A DNA stretch of 64,000 nt. Origin: Mactromeris polynyma. Taxonomy: Eukaryota; Mollusca; Bivalvia; Venerida; Mactridae. How positions within the stretch are numbered: position 1 is the stretch's first letter; every line of letters begins with the position of its first letter. The position numbers were made by a program, and so were the translations under genes. The notes below the pieces were generated by a model. That model ran no database searches and had not been told where the DNA came from. It saw only the letters and a program-made list of their open reading frames with translations. The DNA lies in NCBI GenBank assembly GCA_032209605.1, contig JASFXZ010000007.1, positions 21,698,264 to 21,762,263 of the forward strand, written 5' to 3'. Shown here piece by piece: positions 57,801 through 64,000 of this stretch.

Positions 57801-60185
57801 TTGCCGAGATGTTACGATTGCTGGTCACTCCAGATCAAAACGAGATTTCGGTAAATTCACCGAAATGCAGTGGATAATGCAGTGGAGTTCGGCAAGGTAG
57901 CGTACTCCTTATCGAAAGGCGAACCAATCCGCGTCTAGGTTACAAACGTTGTTCGGTTGAAGAGAAGTTGGTTTTGTGGTTAACGTAAGATTTGATTGGT
58001 TTACACAACACTGATATGCAAATAGCTAAGCCATATTACTACGTCTGCCCCGAAAGAAAACCAACAACACTTAAACTAAAAGACACACACAATAGCATTG
58101 TTTTCTGTGAAGTTAACAATTATGCCAGCATATGTTATATTGAAAAGTACACTTAGACATGGTCATTATGTCTATGGATAGAAAACTGTTGTGATAAGTC
58201 TTCACACAGCTGCTGTGGATCAATTTTTACATATGAGCGTCGCTGTACGATTTCTAACTTCTTCTGTAAATGACGTCATTTCCAGAAAACGTCACATATG
58301 ACGATACCATGTACTGACAGTAAGCAATATTTGCCCCATATGGCAATATGAAAACGAAGTATCCATATGGAATAAATATTGTTTCCTGCTTGCACATCGT
58401 GACATCACATGTGACGTTTTCTTGAAATGACGTCACTTACAGAAGAGGTTGTAAATCCCACAGCAGCGCTCATATAGTCATCATAGTCGCAGAGTGATGA
58501 AAGTCTTTACAACTTGACTGGTGCCATGTGTTCGAATGGTGTGTTTTTTTAGTTTAGTTTAAACTTATTTATTTTTCATCGAATGTGAAACAAGTTCTTA
58601 CATCTCATACACTCTCGACGACTGCTTCCTGGCTACCAACCAGTACTCGCGCCTAATTAAGGGATTTTGCAGTTCGTGATCAAACTCCTCCCGACGCGGG
58701 GCTCGAACGCACAACCTGGCACTCTATCCTTGGACCACTGCGCCTCCTCTGTAGTAGAAGGGCTCCTAACAAAGATAACGTACATGCACCCACATGAAGT
58801 ATAATTAAAACCAGTCAGTGAAGAAACAGACAATAGAAACTCCTGCAACAATTACAGGAACAGGGAGATAGCATCGGAGTATATTGTACGAATTGAATTA
58901 GGTGACATATCGCTTAAGATGAATAACGTGATATCACGCACAATTAAGATTTAAACGAATCACCCTGTTTTCACTGAAATCAAGCCAGGTATTCTGGAGA
59001 TAAATATGGAAAACAATCATTATCAAGTGTATATAAATAACCCAAATGGTCGTTAAGTCTCAATTACCAACCCCCCAAACCCCCCCCCCCCAAAAAAAAT
59101 GTTTCGTCGATAAGTACAACTAGACTTGATACCAATCACCTCCGTGCAATGTCACTTAAATCTGGTGGGCAGTTACGGAGATGAAGAGCGGACAACAGGC
59201 TATATGTATACTTCATGGGCAAGATAACAAACGACCATAATTTAGCAATTGTTGATCCGAGTAAAACATGCGGACAATATGCACAACAAAGCTTAATACA
59301 AATCAATAATTTGAAGTTCCACTTAAATCCGGCCTGAGGTTAATGAGGTGAAAGGTAGACTAGGATCTCTATGGATACTAAAGTGAAACCTCACTTAAAG
59401 ATCACCTCAATACTAAGACTAATTTAATATTAAAAACACAATGTTCAAGTCCATATCCCAATTTTGCTAAGGTACAGACAGACGGAAGGGCGGACGAACA
59501 GACGGACCATGCGAAGAGCATAAAATAAAACATTGTGTACGGATACATGTATAATTATGTACATCGGTCTTCTTCACCAGCAAGACTGATAGTCGATCAT
59601 TAACGGCAACTGCGTAGTATTCACATTAAAACTTCTCTAATAGGTCACCTCGACCATAATGACATGCGTTGTTCTTTTTCGTGAACGATTTAATATTACT
59701 ATATTATATATCGAATAAAGTTCTACAAAATAAAAAGTCAAGATTTGTTTTTTGTTGTGCATGAATTATAATTATTATTGTGAAAACAAATACAGTCGAC
59801 TCTCGTAAGGACGAATTTTCCGTTACCTCGAAGTTTTTTTTCAAAAGTCCCTATTTTATCCTTCTTTATCTATATGAATTGTTGTCGCGCAGATTTTCGT
59901 TATGTCAAAGTTTTTTTGAAGTCCCGCTTAACAATCAATTGTTTAACACGAAGTCGGATTGTATCCTGCTGGCGACGCATGTTTTCACGCGTATCTGTAT
60001 TTTCGCAGACTTAATGATCGAGTATTTACACATTGAAAGGATGTGTACATGTTTGCAAAATGTTAGACTATTAACTGTATACAATATATGACAAAATATG
60101 AAAATTATAACATACCTGTATTGTATCCGAATTCCAGATGTAAAACCAACGTAACAAAGATAAAGTACACCCATGACACATCCAT
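42226..60185 (-). CDS. Gene 3: CCP-CCP-MAM transmembrane receptor-like protein (8 exons, 514 aa)
   Basis: Exons are 60116-60185, 55420-55590, 50936-51100, 49931-50089, 48928-49065, 46009-46151, 45562-45640 and 42226-42845. The CDS is 1545 nt with GT-AG junctions and the same phases as gene 2. The protein has a signal peptide (1-~22), CCP1 (24-80), CCP2 (81-135), MAM (~143-307), a Thr-rich stalk with runs such as KTTTTTTTRTTTPLTTTTT (~315-440), a transmembrane helix (~448-471) and a tail with [12 protein letters not shown] (490-493) and YEEN. The domain set points to a cell-surface recognition or adhesion protein. I know of no named orthologue with exactly this layout and give no symbol. LINE, mariner and Tc1-like insertions are confined to its introns and do not break the frame. 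Confidence 0.85.
43215..43610. mobile_element. Pogo/Tigger-like MITE (396 bp)
   Basis: The ends are CAGTATAACTTCGAAACCTC and the complement of CTGTAGAACTTCGGAACCTC, with TA on both sides. Internal TTCGAG motifs are frequent. No transposase is present. Confidence 0.6.
44480..45480 (-). mobile_element. 5'-truncated non-LTR retrotransposon (LINE) 3' end
   Basis: Minus-strand pieces cover the end of a reverse transcriptase protein: NFGLTISTKKTEILHQP (45408-45151), VVLTTLLYASESWTVYARHA and VRWAGHVSRMPDHYLP (45112-44819), then RPAWRTATYRRINKAES and a final C2H2 finger CDTCGRTF..HLRTH, stop at 44510. The TISTKKTE-to-YASESW order and the terminal zinc finger are typical of I/Jockey-like LINEs. Frameshifts near 45150 and 44815 make it dead. 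It is absent from unit B. Confidence 0.75.
45562..45640 (-). CDS. Gene 3 exon 7: C-terminal MAM segment
   Basis: 79 nt, phase 0 to 1, encoding ILFVATRGTSYRSDYAIDDV and ending EFNDCT. Donor GTATGT. Confidence 0.85.
46009..46151 (-). CDS. Gene 3 exon 6: central MAM segment
   Basis: 143 nt, phase 1 to 0, [12 protein letters not shown] to KEPFQ. Donor GTTAGT. Confidence 0.85.
46905..47070 (+). repeat. Dispersed repeat R1 (unit A intron)
   Basis: Copy with AACCAATCTGCTTCAAGGTT and TAAGATTTGATTGGTTTACA, absent from the matching part of unit B. The separate module at 46440-46520 (GATGGTCGGCGCAACTTGAA) may be the other part of the same element. Confidence 0.5.
47210..48517 (+). mobile_element. Mariner transposon with dead transposase (1308 bp)
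   Basis: Ends CGAGGGACATTCTATAAATT and the complement of CGAGGGGCATTCAATCAATT are flanked by TA. Unit B reads AACATATAGCG without the insert. Translated pieces include SQIVNSLCISEGTVHHIL, LTGDEIWVYYFEP, LIHDNASAHKS and HTPYSPDLSPCELFLFP, the standard mariner order with the catalytic Asp motifs. Many stops and frameshifts show it is inactive. Confidence 0.8.
48928..49065 (-). CDS. Gene 3 exon 5: MAM segment
   Basis: 138 nt, phase 1-1, [14 protein letters not shown] to FYHIHGEN. Donor GTAAGT. Confidence 0.85.
49931..50089 (-). CDS. Gene 3 exon 4: N-terminal MAM segment
   Basis: 159 nt, phase 1-1, with [15 protein letters not shown] and DHTYGKDG. The donor GTACTG is weak but identical in gene 2, and its use restores the MAM consensus. 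Confidence 0.85.
50936..51100 (-). CDS. Gene 3 exon 3: CCP/sushi domain 2
   Basis: 165 nt, phase 1-1. It has four CCP Cys plus TDW, with potential N-glycosylation at NGTS. Donor GTAAGT. Confidence 0.85.
52083..54168 (+). mobile_element. Tc1/mariner-superfamily transposon with dead transposase and nested insertion
   Basis: The ends CGAGAGGTGATTCACCAGTT are perfect complements of each other and are flanked by TA. The transposase remnant (~53250-54110) includes GGIYGRRHVCYIRQG, KFVKRDAFAPSFMTSARV, DKVLKPLITKDATRMFPGDQ and PDEW/DAAPMDF-like sequence near 53900-53945. Frameshifts around 53350-53550 and 53850 disable it. An 851 bp foldback element sits in its 5' part. Confidence 0.75.
52248..53098. 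mobile_element. Foldback element of inverted 21-bp repeats (851 bp)
   Basis: Ends CGGAACCCCTAAAATGACAT and the complement of CGGAGCCCCTAAAATGACAT are flanked by TA. Between them the whole element is one near-perfect palindrome centred at ~52665. Each arm is about 18 copies of the 21-bp unit ATTTCGTTTAAACGTAATAT or its complement, with a few CGTAAATACGAATT variants. The repeat is a multiple of three, so it makes long open frames with 7-residue repeats (ILFRLNV) that are not genes. Confidence 0.75.
54592..54773. mobile_element. Pogo/Tigger-like MITE (unit A copy)
   Basis: 182 bp, with ends CAGTCGGACTTCGTTTATTC and the complement of CAGTCGGACCTCGGTTCATC, TA on both sides. Shared with 27732-27912. 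Confidence 0.6.
55420..55590 (-). CDS. Gene 3 exon 2: CCP/sushi domain 1 (fast-evolving)
   Basis: 171 nt, phase 1-1, GYCSTRVLTIPNGSYY through [12 protein letters not shown]. Four Cys and Trp are kept while 15 other positions differ from gene 2. Confidence 0.85.
55608..55880 (+). repeat. Dispersed repeat R1 (unit A intron 1)
   Basis: Nearly full-length, from AAGAAATATCTTGAATGAAG through GATTTCGGTAAATTCACC to GGTTTACACAACACTGG. It begins 18 bp upstream of the CCP1 acceptor of gene 3. Confidence 0.6.
56225..56430. repeat. Degenerate GTGACAT minisatellite (unit A intron 1)
   Basis: Third copy of the array in the first intron, with the same order of repeat variants, so it predates the duplications. 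Confidence 0.6.
57735..58055 (+). repeat. Dispersed repeat R1 (unit A intron 1, second copy)
   Basis: Nearly full-length, from TATCTTGAAAAAGGATGGTC to CTAAGCCATATTACTACG. With the others it sets the consensus length at ~320 bp. Confidence 0.6.
58234..58472. mobile_element. TA-flanked MITE with TGAGCG ends
   Basis: 239 bp with ~60 bp inverted arms sharing TTCTTCTGTAA, TGACGTCATTTC and GAAAACGTCACAT. TA flanks it. Unit C near 2595 reads TTACTTATAGTCATC with no insert. Confidence 0.65.
58553..58760 (-). repeat. tRNA-derived SINE family 2 (unit A)
   Basis: Orthologous to 2655-2885. The head is partly deleted (CACAACCTGGCACTCTA on the plus strand). Confidence 0.6.
59793..60077. mobile_element. 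MITE with CAGTCGACTCTCGTAA end
   Basis: The insert is absent from genes 1 and 2 at the same place. It starts CAGTCGACTCTCGTAAGGAC and ends CTG before TA, with only a short inverted end. The left end resembles pogo/Tigger elements. Confidence 0.45.
60116..60185 (-). CDS. Gene 3 exon 1: signal peptide
   Basis: 70 nt, ATG at 60185, encoding MDVSWVYFIFVTLVLH and ending in phase 1 at ACAG|GTATGT. A longer overlapping frame starting upstream is in another phase and is not used. Confidence 0.85.
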
Positions 60186-60279
60186 TATATACTCGTATAT
60201 GTACCAACGAACTACAAGTAAATAAGTATAACCTATATGCTGATAATATATAGAATGTACACTCGCCTGTAGTAAACAG

Positions 60280-60286
60280 TTTTATA
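60280..60286 (-). promoter_or_regulatory. TATA-like box upstream of gene 3
   Basis: A minus-strand TATAAAA lies 95 bp upstream of the gene 3 ATG in the context CGTTTATAAAACTGTT, shared with gene 1. In gene 2 the same place reads GTTTAATACTG. Confidence 0.3.
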
Positions 60287-61789
60287 AACGTTTGTAATGA
60301 ATGACTCAGTGCATAGCGCACAGAGAGATATCTACTTGTTTTCAGTATAGGATAAAACACTTTTACTGATGATAGTAAAGTACATACACGGGCTGCATAG
60401 TGATCGAGGGGTAGGGCGTCCGTTGAGTGCGAGGTTCGACCTCAACATTCTGGAATAATGCGCAACTATTAGTTAGAAAACCAGGATGAAGCTAACGGAA
60501 GAGATGGATACAAGTTTTGTTTAACTTGTTTTCCAATCAATGTACATTAAATAAGACATAAGAAAATCTCTACTAAAACACGGATACATAACAGACTGTG
60601 TAGATTGTTTCCTCTTTCCTGCTTAATGATTCTAAAATGTCCGGCAATTGTATCATTTAAATCGACTTCGTAAGGAAGCAAACATCACATAAGTGTAAGC
60701 CTTAGGGTGAACCACCATTTAATCGAGAGGGACACGCATATGACAAACAGGGAAACATGAAGTAGGAAGAGAACAATTATCAGGGCATGGCAAAGGGAGA
60801 TTGTCACTCTTTTGGGGAGACATAAATCAGTAATGACAGGCAAGAAAGCAATAGCCGTTCTGCTCTCCCTTCCTCACACATACAATGTCGGTTTTATAAT
60901 ATCTAGTAATTTTGGTCCTCCTGTCTCATTGCACCTCCCTTATACATTCCTGCCTTCTTTCTCTATTTATTCCTCTTGTATATTCGTACCTATGACAGTC
61001 CTCAAATTTACTGCTTTTCTCACCCACACCCTAAAATACCTACTATTACCTTCCCTACTATAAACTCCCTTTCCTTCAGACAGTCCCCTTGCTAAATGTG
61101 TTTGGTATGTGACAATTCTCCCTCTCGCACTCTGACTAAATATGGACTGTTGGGCATTTAGAAGGGAAATAATTAATTCAATTTTATAAGCTCGAATGGT
61201 TGAATTGTATGAAGTTAGAAAAACGTCTTATGCGGGTATTCTATATTTCCTGAAGAATCTACAGAACATTTGTTTATATTGTAAACATCTAGCAAGTTGG
61301 ATGATACGTGAACACGTTCTTATCTTGTTATAGTGCATTGGTGTGTATTTATAAATACTGCGCAGAACTTCTAACGCGAAATCTTGGAAGTTCCCATTGC
61401 GGTACAAACAATAGGCATCCTAAACAAAGACTCATTGTATCTGTTTATATAGTTATCTGGACCATTTTTTAATAAACAATCCAACGTTTAGTCATTTTTA
61501 CAATGTATTTGAAACAAACATAATTATGGATGCATTGAAAGTTTTTTTAAATATTTCATCATTGAAAATAACATCATAAAGTTTCGCATTATTCGTTTAC
61601 GGTTTAGCAACAAGGGGACACAAGTTAGGCTACGGGCGCTTTCTAAAATAAAATTATGTCTGTGCCGTTATGGTAAGATTTTTTTAAATCACTCAGTAGT
61701 CCCTATATGTGAATATTGGCATGTATAGTTAACTCATCATTTATATTTTGAGAATCTTCACTATATCATGACAACGTGATTTTAACTGC

Positions 61790-62090
61790 CTTTCGGCGCA
61801 GCCATACCAACATGGTTTTGATATTTGCATATCCAATCAAATCTTACGTTAACCACCAAGGTAATTTCTCTTTAACCGAACAACGTTTGTAACATATTGA
61901 CGCGGATTGGTAAACATTTCGATAAAGGGTATGCTACCTTACTGAAATCCACTGAATTTCGGTGATTACCGAAATCCATTTTGTATCTGGGGTGACCACC
62001 AATCGTAACATCTCCGCATTTTTTATGTTGTACAACAAATCTTAACCTCCAAATTGCGCCGACCATCTTTTTCAAGATATTTCTTGTTTT
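61790..62090 (-). repeat. Dispersed repeat R1 (unit A upstream region)
   Basis: Orthologous to 5890-6440 and 33945-34240, and uninterrupted. Confidence 0.6.
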
Positions 62091-62811
62091 CGATTGTTCG
62101 ATTCAGTTGGGATGTTTTCGACTACAGTAACCAAAATCATCTGAAGCATGAATTACTGCTGGCCGGTTATCGCTTTTGCCCAGTATATATCACATAAACT
62201 ATATCGTCATGAATGAAGACATTGCATTGGAAGGTTTACCTTTTATACGAAGTAATCTACATTATTGATCTGAAAATGTGTTTTACTATTTTAAATGTCG
62301 CCAGAAACAATTGAAACAGTGTTCTACTCGAGTCTAATTGCCCCATTGTTTCGCTATTGTTCAATTATGTAATCGATAGGTCAGAAGTAATAGTTGATAA
62401 AATGGAAAGTGCGCATAAATATTGTGGAAATGAATGCATGCATAAAAGCTTAAACATAGCATACTTGATATGTGTTATATCTGCCAGACTAGACGATTTA
62501 AAAAATTTCTTTTTCTACTCACATACCATGTATATTCTTCATTTTCTTTCTTTACTTTATACAATGATAATATTACTTGTATAAGATATGTATAAAAGTA
62601 TTGTGAGTTATTGTGGTTAACTACATTGTGTCGTAAAATTTATTGTGCGTTGCCCTCGACCCAAAATACTAACGAGATGAGGAAAATAAAGGTTATATGA
62701 AAAACAAAACATAATGAAGCAAGTAGGTGCAAATATCCCGACACAAATTATGTACTGGGGCTTTTAAGTCACATTCACAGATGGATCATGGTATGAAATT
62801 TCCAGTTATTA

Positions 62812-63093
62812 TGATGGGAGAAATACCAGCCCTGCGTTCAGTTACGGATAACAGTTGCGAACGTTTTGTGTTGTATCCCGTGCCCACCGTATCACAATGA
62901 CTGCACACGGGGAACCAAATTGCAAAACGTTACGAAACATGAGCCGCAAATACCATAACTGAACCCTTCTTAGACACAGGCGGTCACCTAGAGAGAACCA
63001 CCGACATTCATCGAGTCAGCTCGATGGCTTCCAATCATACATATTTCACATTCCAGGTGTCAGCGATCATTACCACGCGGTCCCCTAAAGTTT
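62812..63093 (-). repeat. Bivalve-type SINE disrupted by a palindromic insert (unit A)
   Basis: SINE flanks as in 35000-35165 are split by 62836-62964. The ends of that insert, GTTCAGTTACGGATA and the complement of GTTCAGTTATGGTATT, are inverted, as are internal GCGAACGTTTTGTG/CAAAACGTTACG blocks. Unit C retains only one arm. Confidence 0.5.
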
Positions 63094-64000
63094 ATACGAT
63101 TATGTCAATACAATGAGTGTTATGTCATGATATACAGCGTAACAACAGAGTAGCAAACATTACTGCCGACTTGTGATGACTGTATTATTCAGTGAATTAT
63201 AATCATGTAGACGTCAAATCATGGATCGTTAAATTGTATTATTCACACTCACATTCCATGACCGAATCCAAAAACGGGAAAACTTGAACTAGTTAGCATA
63301 TCGTTTATTATCGGCGTGAAATCTTGAACTGTAATTATTCGATGATAATTAAACCACTATTTTGAAAATGTATGATATTTACTAGTTTTAGTCAGCGTCT
63401 TTATCCATCAAGTCATGTTTTCACTCACACTGCGGTATACATCATAAACTTTTTTCATCAGTATGCATAATTACAAATTTACATGTCCAAAACAATTTAA
63501 TGATGCGACCAACTCATTATTACAACCGTTTTTTCAGGACCCGAATTATTCTCTATATAATTCAACGGTCGCGGAACTCGAAATTGCGGGCAACTCGATA
63601 TTGCGTAATGCGACCGCTTATTGAGGTCCCGATCAATAATGAAGACACATCTTCATCTCGAAAATACGACCACGTACCGTCCCGAAACGGGCAGTGTGGA
63701 TTTTAGTCACACCGACAGCCGAGGTTGTTAATTCGGATTTGTTTACGATAATTGATGACACTTTAATCCCCCCAGGGGTCATAAACACACCAAGAGGTGT
63801 GTATTTTATTGTTTGGCCCTTTGTGAGACCCTTAATAGAGCAGTTAGCAGTCATATATTTGATTCTACGCTAATTAATCTGTTATACTGTACTTGTTAAT
63901 TGACGGAAACAACAAATCGTATAAAATTCCGTAATATTATCTGACCAGATTAATCAATCATATCTGAATTTGATTTTCATCAGGGACATATAAACCGTTT

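Larger units (their letters stand above)
55591..60115. other. Gene 3 intron 1
   Basis: Matches 28.9-32.85 kb and 1-4152. It holds two R1 copies, the minisatellite, SINE family 2, and MITEs at 58234-58472 and 59793-60077. A C homopolymer is near 59083. A 3' repeat tail with CAGACGGAAGG is near 59470-59525. No exon is seen. Confidence 0.6.
42102..64000. repeat. Segmental duplication unit A (right-truncated)
   Basis: This is the rightmost copy of the array, containing gene 3 (60185 to 42226, minus) and its upstream region out to a point equivalent to ~7.9 kb in unit C. Unit-specific insertions are a LINE fragment (44480-45480), a mariner (47210-48517), a Tc1/mariner-like element with a nested palindrome (52083-54168) and MITEs at 43215-43610, 58234-58472 and 59793-60077. 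The DUF7869-type gene of this unit, if present, lies beyond the right edge. Confidence 0.85.
60287..64000. other. Upstream/intergenic region of gene 3
   Basis: Aligns with 4.3-7.9 kb and 33.0-35.7 kb. Contains a tRNA-like fragment near 60393-60450, R1, and a disrupted bivalve-type SINE (62812-63093). The last ~480 bp (63520-64000) do not match the other units and hold nothing I recognise. Open frames here are not conserved. Confidence 0.55.

Noticed and set aside
59935..60360. 141-codon minus-strand frame over gene 3 exon 1
   Set aside because: It is in a different phase from the conserved signal peptide and reads through a unit-specific MITE.

Overview
The window is eukaryotic, AT-rich, intron-rich DNA and most likely comes from a bivalve mollusc. 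It contains tRNA-derived SINEs of the type common in bivalve genomes, LINE tails ending in TATC runs, many MITEs, and genes that are small exons separated by long introns. The species cannot be fixed from the sequence.

The window is organised as a head-to-tail segmental array of about 28 kb units. Unit C (1 to ~12870) is cut by the left edge, unit B (~12870 to ~42100) is complete, and unit A (~42100 to 64000) is cut by the right edge. Each unit carries one minus-strand gene for a single-pass membrane protein, plus intergenic DNA with a decayed plus-strand DUF7869-type (transposase-like) gene. I assembled the membrane-protein gene exon by exon. The order is a signal-peptide exon, CCP/sushi 1, CCP/sushi 2, four exons forming one MAM domain, and a last exon with a Thr-rich stalk, a transmembrane helix and a short tail containing an NPLY (NPXY-type) motif. 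Gene 3 (60185 down to 42226; 514 aa) and gene 2 (32922 down to 13006; 505 aa) are both open through all eight exons with GT-AG junctions and identical intron phases. Of gene 1 only the signal-peptide exon (4222-4153) lies inside the window. The two complete paralogues are unevenly diverged. CCP1 differs at 15 of 57 residues with mostly non-synonymous changes, whereas CCP2 and the first MAM exon are 91-94% identical. That pattern is expected if CCP1 is a ligand-contact surface under diversifying selection.

The units differ mainly by later insertions, so paired units act as before/after snapshots. The long intron of gene 2 holds a ~6 kb block with a complete three-exon Crypton-type tyrosine recombinase gene (15650-18327, plus strand, 485 aa, R/HxxR/H/Y residues present). 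The same intron holds a 2.6 kb Harbinger-like element with GGGCCCGTTTTATCAA ends, a Myb/SANT exon remnant and an ATT target duplication; the empty site is visible in unit A. Unit A instead has a 5'-truncated LINE, a dead mariner, and a Tc1/mariner-superfamily element into which an 851-bp palindromic foldback element made of 21-bp repeats has inserted. Several MITEs have clean empty sites in the sister unit.

The strongest leads are the fast-evolving, modular CCP-MAM receptor array and the intact Crypton gene in one of its introns. The annotation is by eye: exon edges were checked for reading frame and length consistency, but no alignment or database search was run.
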